A stretch of DNA of 64,000 nt from Puccinellia tenuiflora (taxonomy: Eukaryota; Streptophyta; Magnoliopsida; Poales; Poaceae), in the NCBI GenBank assembly GCA_012064385.1, contig QRDG01000415.1, positions 3,461,931 to 3,525,930 of the forward strand, in the 5' to 3' direction. A program made the translations under genes and the position numbers. Below are positions 45,220-57,850 of the stretch, in pieces. The stretch's first letter is position 1, and every line of letters begins with the position of its first letter. The notes under the pieces were generated by a model, which ran no database searches, was not told the origin of the DNA, and saw only the letters and a program-made list of their open reading frames with translations.

Positions 45220-46860
45220 CTTTTTTTTTTTTGAGAGAGAGAGAGACCGCGTGAAGGCGGGCAAACCCTATTTGCCGCTCCTTGCGGCATGACAAGCTCG
45301 CGCCGCGCACCCTGGTTGAGCTGCTGGCGTACCGCCCTGGCTTCATGGGCCGGCCCATTTACATTTTTTTTTGTTTCCCTTTTCTTTCTTTTTCTTTTGT
45401 TTTCGTTTTTCTTTTTCTTTTTCTTTTCTGTTCTGTTTATTTTTGTTTACTTTTTGTTTTCTATTTTACTTTACTTTTGGAAATTATTTTTTAAAAACAG
45501 ATTTGAAAATGCTCAGATTTTAAATTTGTTCAAATTCGAAATTTTGTTTTCTTTCTTTTTTCTTTTTCTTTTTTCTGTTTCCTTTTTTAATTTCGTTTTC
45601 TTTTTCTTTACTTTTTTTCGTTTCTTTTCTATTTCTTTTTTGTTTTCATATTTTTTTGTTTTTATTTTTATTTTTTATTTTTAATTTTCATTTTTTTCAA
45701 TATTTTTTCCTTTCTCATTTTTCACCTTTTTATGATTTTTGAAAAATATTTCAAAAAATATTTACATTTAAAATTTGTTCATATTCAAAAAATGTTTATC
45801 TTTCAAATTTAAAAAGTTCATTCATTTTCGAAATAGTTTTTGTTCACCGATATGTTTTTGTTCACTTTTAAAATCGTTCAAAAATAGTTTCCGTTCACCG
45901 ATATTTTCTGTTCACCTCAAAAATATTTTTTGTTCACCGACATTTTTCATTTTTCTGTTCAATTTAAAAATCGTTCAAAAATAAATCATTTTCGTCACTT
46001 TTAAAATTGTTCGAAAATAACTTTTGTTCATAAAAATTTTCTGTTCACTTTTTAAATCTGTTCAAAAGCAATTATTGTTCACCGACCTTTTTCTGTTCAC
46101 TTTTTAAAATCGTTCAAAAATAATTATCGTTCACTTTTAAAATCGTTCAATAATAACTTTCGTTCGTAAATCTTTTTTCTGTTCACTTTTTAAATCTGTT
46201 CAAAAATAATTTTTGTTCACTGACCTTTTTTGTTCACTTTTTAAAATCGTTCAAAAATAGCTTTTGTTCACCGATATTTTATGTTCACTTTTAAAATTGT
46301 TCCAAAATAGTTTTTGTTCACCGACATTTTCTGTTGATTTTTAAAAAGGTCAAAATAGTTTTCGTTCACCGACGTTTTCTGTTTAAAGTTGAAAATTGTT
46401 TTAGCGATGAAAAATGTTCAAAATTAAAATTTATTCAATTTTAAGAAATTTTTAAATTTGAAAAAAGAATTATTTTGAACATTTTATACAAAACTGAACA
46501 ATTTTTAAATTTGAACATATTTTAAATTTGTACAAATTTTCAAAACTGAACATTTTTCAAAATCATAAATAAATTGAACAAACAGAAAACAAAAAAGAAA
46601 AAAGAAATTTGTTCAGATTTTAAATTTTTATTCATTTTTTCCAAAAAAATGTTTTGATTCGAAAAATGTTCACATTTCGAATTTGTTCAGATTTTAAATT
46701 TATTCATATTTTAAATTTGTTCAAATTTCAAATTTATCCTTTTTAAATGTTATTTAAATCTGAAAAAGAAACAGAAGAAAAACAACAGGAAAAATAGAAA
46801 AGAAAAAAAGCAAAAAAGCAAAAAAAGCCTGATGGGCCACGGCCCGGCTTACCTTCGTCC
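45220..46860. repeat. degenerate GTTCACCGA...CGTTCAAAAAT repeat tract
   Basis: A T-rich run (45360-45720, long TTTTC/TTTTG stretches) leads into at least ten loosely spaced repeats, each with GTTCACCGA, a TTTTCTGTTCACTTTT block and AAATCGTTCAAAAATA (45840-46380), then TTGTTCAAATTT variants to 46740. The tract is flanked by GC-rich segments holding ATGGGCCGGCCCAT (left, 45346) and GGGCCACGGCCCGG (right, 46834). Such tracts are common in Triticeae class II elements, but no terminal repeats were identified. Confidence 0.5.
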
Positions 46861-48764
46861 GCTTGCAGCGCGGCGCTCCCGTGAATTGCCGCAACGGGCG
46901 GCGTACAGGAGCTCCCGCGAAGGCGCCTAGACTCCGCGAAGCGATCCGAGCACCTGGTCCATTGCCGCTTGGCACAGCGCCCATGGGCCTGTGCGGCTTT
47001 GCTGCCTTGACACCAGCGCCCAACATGGGCCCCTCCTGGGCTGGGCCCTTGCCGCTTCTTGCCGTCTGGGACACCACACCCGAGCGCATCGCAGTAGCAC
47101 TGCTCGTCTGCTCCACGCGCGGCCTGCACACGCGTACGCCGCCGCCGCCGCCGCCGCCGTACCGATCTCGTCGAGATTTCTCCCGACCCGATCTCGAAAC
47201 TATTCGCCGTGGCTCTCTGCCGCACTTTGCAGGCTATGCTGCTACCACGCTGCGGGAGTTGCTGGTGCTTCGATCTCGCCGATTCTCCTTGGATTGATCC
47301 GATCAGCCCGCCGATTGTGGTGCTTCGATCTCGCCGAAAAAAACGGTAAATTGATCTGACGTCGCTTGATGTATCCCGCAGCGCATCCGCCACCATCATC
47401 TTCAGCGTGTGGATCGATCAATTTTTTCCGCACCATCCTCTACATCAAAATAATCGCAATTCAACCTCGCTATGATAGCGTTTGTTATCGTTAGGTACGC
47501 GCAAAGATCTACCAAAAAATAAGCAATCACAACAACGACACTGAGATTTGTTAACGTTGTTTAGAAATCAACAGCTACATCTATGCTCCTTTCTATGTAC
47601 TAATCATAGTTACCATCGATGATTAGCCCGCTCAGATCAACAGACATATCACGATCACCACACCGCGCCGGTCCGGACACCCCTACCACGGGTGCCAGAT
47701 CGTCCTCATGTATTCTCATGTCTAACATACCAGCTTATGTCTCATTCAATTTAGTTATCCACGGTGCGTTTATATATTAGGACTAGGTTACAAGTGTTTG
47801 ACTCGAACACACACATGACCTACCGTGTAATTACATTGTCCAACTATAACCAAACACGTACACATTCGATACATATTCAACATATACATTCAGTTTAATC
47901 TACCTTTGTTTAATTATAGTCCATGTTCTTTTTTTTTTGCGGGGACAATGATAGTTCATGTTGACCTACCTTATTCAGATTAGATGACTTTGGAAGAATA
48001 TGCGAAAGTACTCGTGTATAAGGGAAAATCTTTGCTACCACTGAAATCTGGGGAGAGAAAGGTTGAGATAGATAAGGACTTGTAGTCAATGCCACTTGTT
48101 TCTGTGAACAATGATGCTGATGAGATCTTCATCAAGCTGGTAGGTTCAGGTTGTTGATAAGGGGCGGCCCGATCTTCTCGTGAGCTTGATGGTGGAAGAT
48201 TGATAATTTGTAGAACACTGTGATCTCTCCTTGGCTAGTCCCCGTTGCCAATGCAACAGATCCAAACCCTATGGATATTCGCAGCCTTACACACTTGCGC
48301 AACGCAGTCGTCGACTACGAAACGGTCATGTACCTCCTTATTCCCAATGGAACAGCAGATAACACGCAAACTTTGCAGTAGAAGAATCACCAGATCGATG
48401 CGAATTGGTGATGATAATTTCAGATGAATGCTTGAAGCAATTCGGTCTAAAACTCTAGGGTTTATGTTTTAACGTAGTCTCCCCTCTCTATGTCGCATCC
48501 CTCATCTATTTAAGGAGAGGAGGGGGTGCGGTACAACCAGCAACACAAAGTCTAACTCGACTTGGACTTGGACTCCTACCATACAAACCGACCTATAGTG
48601 GGTTCGGTCCAATTACTAGGCACGCAGGCCCAACTTGCGTTGCACCAAAATATTGAAGTCTTGGTACGCCACTTGATGTGCTAGCGTGGCCTTTGGTGAT
48701 TCCCTCCAATGAAGCTTGTGCGCCTGCCTCCCTCTCCTCCCTCGCGCATCTTCTGATATTGGAA
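46861..48764. other. GC-rich segment, then spacer with probable gypsy LTR remnant
   Basis: 46861-47380 is GC-rich with a (GCC)7 run (47138-47159); a minus-strand frame there (46743-47399) is low-complexity and unconvincing. 47400-48000 shows nothing recognised. 48170-48764 probably holds the minus-strand LTR that follows the gypsy pol tail; it contains a TATA-like CTTAAATAGATG on the minus strand (about 48508-48519). Confidence 0.4.
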
Positions 48765-49073
48765 TCAGTTCTTGGTGCAATTGTCTTCACCTCCAATGCT
48801 TGTGTTATCAACAAACCTGATCATACATAAATGCATAGACTTAGGCAGTATAAAGTTCTCATCAACACAAACATCAGATTCAATTAAGAGTGAGTTCACC
48901 TGTTGCTCGAGTAGCTTGGTTCGAGCTCTTGTCATTGGTCCAATCCTCACTTCATTAGGCTTGTCTTGTGCAGCAACATCATCACCAGGAAAAGATGGTA
49001 AAGGACTAGGGATGTCCTCATCAGTTGTGCTTTCATTTCTTCTCCTTTTGCAGAACTTAATGTTGTTACTCAA
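48765..49073 (-). pseudogene. gypsy-type polyprotein C-terminal tail
   Basis: A minus-strand frame of about 100 codons contains GPMTRARTKLLEQQVNSLL, then DENFILPKSMHLCMIRF. The phrase GPxTRARxxxL...QVxSLL is the recurring end of many grass Ty3-gypsy polyproteins, just after the integrase. No integrase or reverse transcriptase is attached on the upstream side (49074-49640). It is a fragment with no expected function. Confidence 0.65.
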
Positions 49074-49642
49074 TGCTCACCTTGCACTTTGGTTTGTTTG
49101 TTGTAGGTTTTGACTTGTGAAAAAGACAAAAAGAAAGAAAGTGTTGATAGAAATGAGCGTGCCAAGAAGGTATCAACATTATCTTCCCAAACTACAGTCC
49201 AAACTGCTCTTTTGTATGCCTGTTTCGAGAGAGTCCTCTGCATTAGTACCGTACTGTGTCTTTGCTCAATATGATAATTTGAATATCCAATTTGATTGAG
49301 TGTACTAGGGTTGTGGCTGCATTTCTATAACAGCATCCAACATCGTATCTGCTTCGTCCCATTTTGCTACGTATAAAAGCAGTAATGCTACATCTACGGA
49401 AAGAAAAACCTACGGAGGAAAGTTACGGGAGCAGTTTGAGTCAAGGAGATTATCAGGGGTGGGCCCCAAGGAGAAATCAGGGGGGATGTGGGCTAATCAG
49501 TCCTGAACACGTTGGTCCGTGATTTGTCCCTAGGTCTAGGATTTCCGGTATACAAGCCATCACAAAAGCCAATGCTAGTGGCTGAAGTTCGTGAGTCGGA
49601 AATGGGCAGGGAGGTCAGGTGGAATAAAAAAACTTGTGAGTT
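49074..49642. other. spacer, nothing recognised
   Basis: Mixed AT-rich sequence with no domain or repeat boundaries seen. Confidence 0.45.
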
Positions 49643-49645
49643 TTA

Positions 49646-49928
49646 GAGCAAGTCTAATAAGGTCATGTAAACGGGTTATAAGGATTTGAATAATATATTC
49701 TTACTTAGTTGGATGAGAGAAAAGGAGAGAGAAGGGAAGCAGGTTCTCATGTAAGAGCCAGCTGCAGCACGTGCTCCTAGGCAGCTTGTGAGAGTATAAA
49801 GTGGGTCGTGCATTTATGAAGTAGTACTTTTCTATAGCTAACTATTATATATGTTGGCTATTAGTTTGACTATAAATGACATGGCACTACCTTATAGCCA
49901 ACAGCCGGCTATACTATTAACCTTGCTC
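49646..49928. mobile_element. Tourist-like MITE, 283 bp
   Basis: The ends are GAGCAAGTCTAATA at the left and TATTAACCTTGCTC at the right, imperfect inverted repeats, with TTA on both sides (49643-49645 and 49929-49931). The interior has further inverted similarity (GCTAACTATTATATATGTTGGCT and neighbours). Confidence 0.8.
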
Positions 49929-49931
49929 TTA

Positions 49932-51841
49932 GTAAACTATGCACCACCGAAACCGGACGGTCCAGATTTGCGATGGAGTTGAAGACAAAACCCTGCGTCC
50001 TACTAGTGCCGGCAGCAGGATCATGCTGCAGTACGGCGGCCGAGTCAAAAATTCCAGGAGTTCTATTCACCCAGGCTGTCACGATTGCCCAATTAATTTG
50101 CGCACTTCTACAGAACCTCTTCATACAGGCCAGCGTAGGCCTCGAAACGAGGAAGTAGTTGAGAGCCTGACGTGAACGCTGAAGGTGCGCACAGTAACGC
50201 AATGATGGTCGACGATGCGACGGATCAGATCATCACATAATCAGATGAGACGACGAGGCCTTCGCGTCCGTTACGGCCGCGACGCGACCAGAGACCAGGT
50301 GATGATGATGATGGGTGAAGAAGCGATGGATGCGGCGGCACAGCGGCTCAGGCTAGCCTGAAAGCTCGTCTAGTCTGCAACCGTAGCTAGCTCCAGCTCC
50401 AGGGTCACAGTGCGGAACTGTTGCGCGCCATGGCGAGGCGTTTCTCGACCAGTACTGCGGCGGCCTGCAAAGCTTTTCAGCGCACCGTTGTCGTATACAG
50501 TAGTGCTACGACAGTATCGTGTTGTCTGTGGCCATCCTGTAAATACAGTCACTGAAGAAGATGAACTATGCATGGATCATATGGATGCCTCATCTTTGCT
50601 CTTGGGAATCGAGTATTCACTCAAACATGAAAATCCAAGTCAGTCGGCCTCTTCTCTAACTTTCTCGAGGTTTTGACCATTTTCTTCTAGAGAAATGATT
50701 CTCTTTTTTTTTTTGGTCTTGAAGTGATGTTTGCTTTCTATAGAACCCTTACTGTTTCCCTTGGAGCGGGTCTGGTCCTCCTTATTTCATTTCATTTGTT
50801 AGAAAACGGAATGTATGGCATTGTTGTCATCACATTATTTGATTTGACAGAAATTAAATGACAGTATTTGGAATAAGAATTGACTTGACATACCAAATTC
50901 ACTGTAATTTAAGTTGAAATCAGGCTTGCAATTTATTCAAACAGTCAAACACCTTGACCATGGAATCCCATCTGAATTCCATGATTCCAGCTAGAAATAG
51001 TGACTATAAACGAGCTCTTAGAGCATGAAAATACTTATTACTCCAAGCGAAAAGAATATATTTCCAGATTCTGTCGTTAGTTGGGTACTAAGGATGATGT
51101 TTATGCCCTGCCCACCAGGTATCTTTATCTAACACGTGTATCTCTCATTAATACGAACTATTCTTTCCATGGGAGGCGACTTTCTAAAGCATGTGGTGAC
51201 TCTATCAATATTGAGACTCCACAATTCCGGTCTGCCCTAGACAGTATGTGAGTTTGAGTTTCTGTATGTGGCCATGCGCATGTGTGTGAATTTACATCGT
51301 ACATTGTATTTCGTATAATTCAGTAAATCTGAAGTAACACATAAGATGCACCTGAAATTTTCTCCGCGTATTATGAGGACACGTTGCCCTGCCATGTTCT
51401 GGCAATGGATGCCTGCCAAGTGTTGCTATGCCGACCGTGGTAATTTGATAGGTGCTCCACACATGAAGGGAAGGGTTTTTTCAATATTTATTCTTTGTAG
51501 CATAAGGGGAGACGACATGGGTTGTGGCAGTTATCAATGTATCTAGGACAATAATTTGAGAATTAAAGTTATCATGTGGATTTCGCCCATGAGGGTCATC
51601 ATGCCCGTTAGTATCCACTGTTTTGATTGTTGATCATTATGATTTATTGCGTGTGTCGTGTGAGGGAGTTGAATTGCATCAATCCATCACCTAGTTTTGT
51701 AGGGATTTATGGTTGATCATCAAATCAACCGAGTCTCCTTATTGTTTATTATCTTGCCATCGTGAAAGTTTGGGCCTAAAACCCTAGGATCATAACTTGA
51801 TCCTTATCACACAACATATGCATCAAAGTGCTCTCAATACA
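49932..51841. other. spacer
   Basis: A GC-rich patch at 49960-50560 and then AT-rich DNA. Short frames on both strands overlap one another and match no family known to me. Confidence 0.45.
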
Positions 51842-51844
51842 TAA

Positions 51845-52183
51845 GGGCGTGCACAATAGTGCTATCTAGCAGTGCCATATAGGATAGTTGTTGGGTTTGA
51901 AAAGAGTAAAATGGAAGAATCGATATGTCTTCTCTTAACTAAGAAATGATCTCTCAGTACATAAAAAGATAAAATATTGTTTGCATGGTACGAGAAATCT
52001 TCTTTTGCTGATATATGTTTCTTAATTTATATTTGAGTTACCCTACAAATTTTAGTATCATACAAACATTAATGATACCGATAATACTGTAAGATTGTAC
52101 ATTGTATAACATGTCTTCTCTAGATGACATGAATGCACAATAAAAAAGAAAGGGTGTAATCAAGCATTGTACGTACATTGCCC
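51845..52183. mobile_element. Tourist-like MITE, 339 bp, imperfect ends
   Basis: The left end is GGGCGTGCACAATAGTGC and the right end, read inwards, GGGCAATGTACGTACAATGC; TAA flanks both (51842-51844 and 52184-52186). The interior is AT-rich and non-coding. The phrase ATAGTGCTATCTAGCAGTGCC resembles a MITE family frequent near cereal genes. Confidence 0.62.
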
Positions 52184-52186
52184 TAA

Positions 52187-53028
52187 CCGAAACATCCGAA
52201 CAAGTTTGGCAGGTATTACGTGTTCCAATCTATCTCCTCGACAATGCTTAGGAAACAAACAGAAAACGGATCTAAGATCTTGGAATACAAGGACACTCAA
52301 TTTTATGTTGCACTAAAATGCAGGCCCATGCAACACTATTTGGTTGGCCACAGGGACTAGTACAAGAAGACCCTTCTACAGGTGCATCACACCCGCACAG
52401 CAACGCATCGATCACCCCACCAGCCTCACTGCTGCATATCTCGGCCCAAGATTTTCGAGCTGCCATATGCACAAACATAACAGCTCTGGGCCCACCCCAG
52501 CAGTACTGGGGCGACTATTCATGCCATGTGGTATTGCTGAACACCAACTGATTATCTGTACCATATCTGTACCACAAAACAACACAACATGATTGACAAA
52601 CAAACAGCGCGGCGATACCCACCCCCGCCTAGTTCAGTACGGGCGTCAGTGCAGAGATCACATCTTGATCTATAATTGGCAAATTGCGTGAGAACATCGT
52701 GCTCCCATCCTCATCTCGGAGACTGAGAATTGCGACATAATCGCAGAACTGTCGCCTCACATTGCAGATTCGCAGGAATAATGGAAGTCACTGATATTTT
52801 CGCACAGCAATGACATTTCAGATGACATTTTCTCGATTGATACACAAAAGAAGAGCTAACTCGGAGCTCAATATACTTGTAAACCTATTGGCATTTCGAC
52901 TATACACCAGGACAAGGTAGCAGCAAAAGCTTTGGGCCTATGATTGCTCCCAAAGTAGAGGGGCTGGGAGAATAATACATTGATGGTGTTGCTAAATTTC
53001 GCCGGTTTTCTTCTGGGGGAAGAGAACA
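52187..53028 (-). other. 3' flank and probable 3' UTR of the kinase gene
   Basis: It follows the stop codon of the minus-strand kinase gene at 53029. No separate gene is supported. The poly(A) site could not be fixed. Confidence 0.45.
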
Positions 53029-56000
53029 TTAATATCTGTTAGAGATGCTCTTCTTGTCTCGGTCCCAGGAAGCCCTCAAAGCCTCGTATGGTTGTTTTCT
53101 ATCAACCACTCGATGCGAATCTAGCCGAGCTGGGCTGCTGTAGTCCTGATACTGCTGTCGATCATTTGCCATTCGCCAGCTCCTGCTCCCAGAATCACTA
53201 CTTGGGGCCGAAACAGAGACAGAATCCACAACCATGTCACCCTCTAGCAAGCGAAGAACCTAATTGAAAGACACGAAATATGGTAAGAATTGGAATAATT
53301 CAGTTTACCTACCAAAGGATAATGGAGAAGAAATATAATTCTGAGCCGAGAAAGAACTAACATGAGACATGCGAGGCCTTGAATGAGGATCACGCCGTAT
53401 GCACAGGTTTGCTGCGTGCAACATGCAACGGACCTCATTCTCACTGTAGCGGTCCCCCAACCGTGGGTCTATGAGCTCGTCGACTGCATGCTCCTCCAAG
53501 AGATGACGTGCCTGTCATAAATAAAACTTCATTAAAACTCAAATCACAATCCATATAAACAATTTAGACATAGCACTGCAATTAGTGTAGCGAATTCTCA
53601 ACCCTCAGCCAATAAGTTTGGGACATAGAAATAATATCTCTAATTAATTGCAAGTTCACAACCTTAAGCATGCCAACTATCGGAATCTCACCAGAAATAT
53701 GGACTGAAGAAACTCACCCATTCAGTTAGAAACTGCTGGCCCTTCGGTCGGTTAATGTCAACAGCCTTGCGTCCCGTGACAAGTTCTACTAACACAACCC
53801 CAAAACTGTACACATCGGCCTTCTCTGTTATCTGTCCACTCTGTGCATACTCCGGTGCCAGATAACTGCAAGGAGCCATTAAGAATCATTGAGTGCTCAA
53901 AATTCCTTAAGATGGGATATTTTGCAATTTTCAATATAATTTATACCCAAATGTGCCGATGACTCTTGTGTCAACACCCATGTCTCCATCAGGTTGCCAT
54001 CGCGCCAGACCGAAGTCTCCAACCTGTCAGAACATAATTGAAAAATTACAACCCCATGATGTAATTATAACTCTGTGGGCCTGCAAAATAAGATTGGATA
54101 CTGGAAGAATTGACAAATAAGTGTGTGTCAGATAATATCATGTAATCATTAAAAAAAGTTGCAGTTCAATCAAACTTGCACTAGGTAAGATCCTATTATC
54201 GTCAAGAAAAGTGTAGTTGCAGGATAGGCCAACCCAGTTCAATATGAAGTATGGCTCATCATTGCATCAGGAACACAAATTTAACATGATATCCGGAAAG
54301 AAATCTAATGCAATAAACAGAGCACAGATACTTATTCTTAAACACAACAGGCAAGTGCAATCTGTACCAGAGGTTCAAAATCATGCGTGACAAGGATGTT
54401 GTTTGGTCTCATATCACGATGGATTATACAGCCAACTCTGCATTCCTCATGTAGATACCGTAACCCTCGTGCAGCACCAACAGCAATCTTTTGTCTAGCT
54501 GCCCATTCCAATGTTTCTTTATTATTGCGACCTGAAAGATATTTCAACCATAGCTTAGGATAGATTGATTGCAACATCAAAAAAAAATCTCATACAAGGC
54601 AGAACAGCAACATGCAAGAATAGAAGTGAATTGCCATGTACACAAACTACTAAATCCAGTGTCTGCAGACTGAAAAATACATTAGCATAGACCATATTTC
54701 CTATAAATAAATGCAAGAGGGCCAAGAGATCATACCATAAAGATGCGAATCCAAGGATCCATTGCAGATGTACTCATAAACCAGTAAACGTCTCCTTTCC
54801 TCGACACAAAAACCAATCAGCATTACAACATTACGGTGTTGTGCGCAACTCAGAACTTCCACCTCTGAGCAAAATTCAACATCACCCTGGGAACTAGCAA
54901 GCTTATGTTGCTTGACAGCAATTGCCTGACCATCAGGAAGGACGCCTCGATGAACAGATCCAAATCCACCTTCAGCCAAGAAATTTGCCTCGGAGAAACC
55001 ACCAGTTGCAAGTTCGAGTTCAGCGTAACTAAACCATCGAGGAGGCTTTCCAAAAACAGGTGCCTTGTGCTGACATATCGAACACAACGGAGGTGGCCCA
55101 GGAGGTGCACTCCTTACTAACGAGACTGCATCCCTCACATTTCCTCGGAAGTTTAAGTCTGATCTGCTCCTCATAGAACTTATTTCATTCAAAAGATCCA
55201 ACTTCGAGATCTTCTCAAGCAAAGTATCTGCTGTTGCAGTTCGAGTTTTTCGTGGAGGTTTTCCAAGTGATCTTGAGGATACAGATCCCTGTAAAATGTC
55301 GACCATCCATGGCTGAAGTGAGAAGGTTGCTGAAGGGCTCAATGTTTCACTGTCAGTATCAGAAATATTGACATCCGAATGTTGGATCTTATCCTTTGTT
55401 ACTTGTACCTCTTTTTTCAGAGAGCCGGTAGTTTCAGAAGCACAAAATGGGGAAGTCCCTGGATCTGAACTTGAGACAGAGGATGTTCCAGCTTCGGTAC
55501 TTCCGAAAGGCGTCTCCAAGTCTGGGCTGCTACTTGGTGTTACAGCTGGTCCTCGAACTGAACTCCGCGGCTCTTTTACATCAGTTGCTGTTTTACCAAC
55601 AGGACTATCCAGCACAGGTGAAAGTGAACAGGATCCTTTGGACTCTTTATCGGGAGATCCCACAAGATTCAGACGGAGAACTTTAGGCTGAGAACGCTTC
55701 ATGACAACAATGTTGCACTGTAACTCTTCCACGCAACGCTTCTCTTCATGCTTCAACTCCCTAAGCAGAAGCAGCATGTGCAGCTTAAGCGAAGAGGGCA
55801 TAAAAGAGACTTGAATGTACAGAATGAAATTGCAGTGAAGCGTCGAACATTACTTGTCTAGCACAACCCAGCTTGCTTGTGCTCGTTTAGACTCAGCGGC
55901 TACAACACCAGGAGGAGATCCAGAAACAACCTTAACCTTCACATTTATCTACACCAATGACAATAGCCAAAGATAAAACATGCTAGTGTATGACAGGAGT

Positions 56001-56637
56001 AAAGCAAACATGTATAGAAGCATTAACTCTTGACTACAAACCTTGCTTGCGTCATAAACATCGTGAAGTTTCAGCATCATCTGCGAACATAGCTCCGAGA
56101 TATCTGACTTTTGATCCAGCATTGTCTTATGGCCACTTGCACAATCTCCCGCAAATAGCGGAAAGCCCCAGAACTTCCTGCCTGGAACAGAGGAAAACGA
56201 TAATGCATTTAAGAGGCTACTAACACAAAACGCAGGGAAACAGTCAACCGGGAACTCAGGGAAGCTACCGAACACATAATGGTAAGAGAAGAGTTCATGA
56301 ATCGACGATGGCAAGTCGCACATGCATTTAGCTGTGCCACCTAATGTGCAGTTGGGTACATGATGCACTAAAGCTAATCCTCGCAAAACAACACAGCAGA
56401 GGAAAGGGAAACCATACCAGAGCTTTGAGCCGGGATGACAACGAGGAGTATGATGCTGCCGCCGGGCTGCACGACGTGCGTCAAGGCCCAGACGATGGCC
56501 GTCTTGGAGATCTCCCGGATGGCCGCGCGCACGGCCACCACCACCTTCTCTGCAGCAGCTGGTGTGCCCTTCTCGGCCATGGCCTTGCCCTTCCTCTGCA
56601 GCAGCAGCTGCTGCTGCTTGGTAGAGCTCGACATCAC
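53029..56637 (-). CDS. USP-like domain plus receptor-like cytoplasmic kinase (family often named 'inactive protein kinase')
   Basis: Nine coding exons on the minus strand: 56418-56637, 56042-56181, 55854-55948, 54736-55760, 54368-54531, 53947-54023, 53718-53865, 53362-53511 and 53029-53259. All introns are GT/AG, phases agree, and the total is 2,250 nt or 749 aa. Residues about 28-150 form a USP-like fold (EKVVVAVRAAIREISKTAIVWALTHVV, then INVKVKVV, AQASWVVLDK). A Ser-rich linker with CSICQHKAP precedes the kinase domain: Gly loop AEGGFGSV (414-421), AVK lysine 435, HRDMRPNNIL (Asp533, Asn538), DFG (551-553) and APE (577-579). No membrane segment is seen, so it is probably soluble. The start MMSSSTKQQQ has two adjacent ATGs; a 5'-leader intron with acceptor near 56658 is possible. 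Substrates are unknown. Confidence 0.94.
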
Positions 56638-57850
56638 CTCCTATCGAGCAATGCCGCCTACAAATCAAGAAGGAAACTTCTCTCTAAGCACAGCAGGTGC
56701 CGCCTACTAGAAATCAAGAAGCTCTCTCTAAGCAGGGCAGGTGCGGAAGGGAACCCAAGAAGAAGCAAACAAGTACTAGAAGTAGTGATGCCAACCAAGT
56801 ACGAACAACGCAACAACCACACCCCCGAGTGCTTAAATGCAAATGAGAAGGGAGGAGCGAGTACCGAGCTACTGACAGTTGCCAGCCGAGTTCGACACCG
56901 AACTCTGTTCACAGAACCAAAAGGCAGGCAAAGACCAGTAAAAGATGGCGGGGAAGTAAAAAGGAGGCGGCCTTTCCCCCTCCCTCCGCTGGGTCCCGAA
57001 TTCCCGGTGACCGAGCGGGTCGAGAGAAAGATCGCCACTTTATGGGTGGCCGCAGAGAGAGGGGGGCGCCACTGCCGGCTGTGAATGTCCTCGCCGCCAC
57101 TGTAGCCGGGATAGGGACACCGGGAAGGGGAGAGAGCCCAAGGCTGGCTGGCTGGCCGACGAGACGACGAGGTGACCCCGTCGCGCTAGCTAGCTAGAGC
57201 GGTCAGATTGCACAGTCCTCCTAGGCTAGCCTGCACGATTTCCCAGCACGCCGTCCGTAGGAATCCCCAAATTATTGAGAAAAAAATGTTCGAATCTTCG
57301 CATCAGATCTCGCCGCGCTCCCCGCCTCGAAATCGGGCTCCGCCCGCCCGCAACCGCAAGGCAAGTGGGACAAAACCGGGTCAATTTGTAGGAGTACACA
57401 AATTTCCCCATTCCACATGCCAAGCCAGCGAGCGAATCTCCGACGAGATATTTGACCCGCATTTTCCTTCCATAAACCAATACTACTATGTGTTCTAAAT
57501 AAAAAAAGAAAAAGTCCGCCCGGAGCTTCCGTCCTCTCTCTGCATCCGAACCGACGCAGGTCGACTCGAAGCTCGCCGTAACGAAAACGCAAACCGGAGC
57601 CGACGGCAAATAGGGGACGAGGAGACCCACCGGAGAAACGCCCGCTGCCGCCGGCGGTGAAGACGACCTCCACGCCGTAGCAGTGCCGCCGCGCCTCCTC
57701 GTCGAGCGCCTGGACTGGTACAACGGCGATGCGAGAACCCTAGGGCGCGCGCTAGTGGTGCGTACTACCTACGCGTGGGAGGTGCGCGGGCAGAGGTGGA
57801 GGTGGCCATTAAAGAGCCAAGGAGCGCTAGCAATTAAACCTCTCCATTGC
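56638..57850 (-). promoter_or_regulatory. 5' leader and promoter region of the kinase gene
   Basis: Upstream of the start codon on the minus strand. An acceptor-like TTTGTAG|GCGGC near 56658 and a donor-like CTCCG|GTGGGT near 57632 suggest a leader intron. GC-rich DNA at 57600-57780 is a plausible promoter. Frames here (for example 57226-57723) lack family resemblance. Confidence 0.4.

Noticed and set aside
45289..45684. 131-codon Phe-rich frame resembling a membrane protein
   Set aside because: It is a translation of T-rich low-complexity repeat DNA.
46743..47399. 218-codon minus-strand frame
   Set aside because: Arg/Gly-rich low complexity over a GCC repeat and an AT-rich tract, no recognisable domain.
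57226..57723. 165-codon minus-strand frame upstream of the kinase gene
   Set aside because: No domain; composition and position fit 5' leader or promoter DNA.
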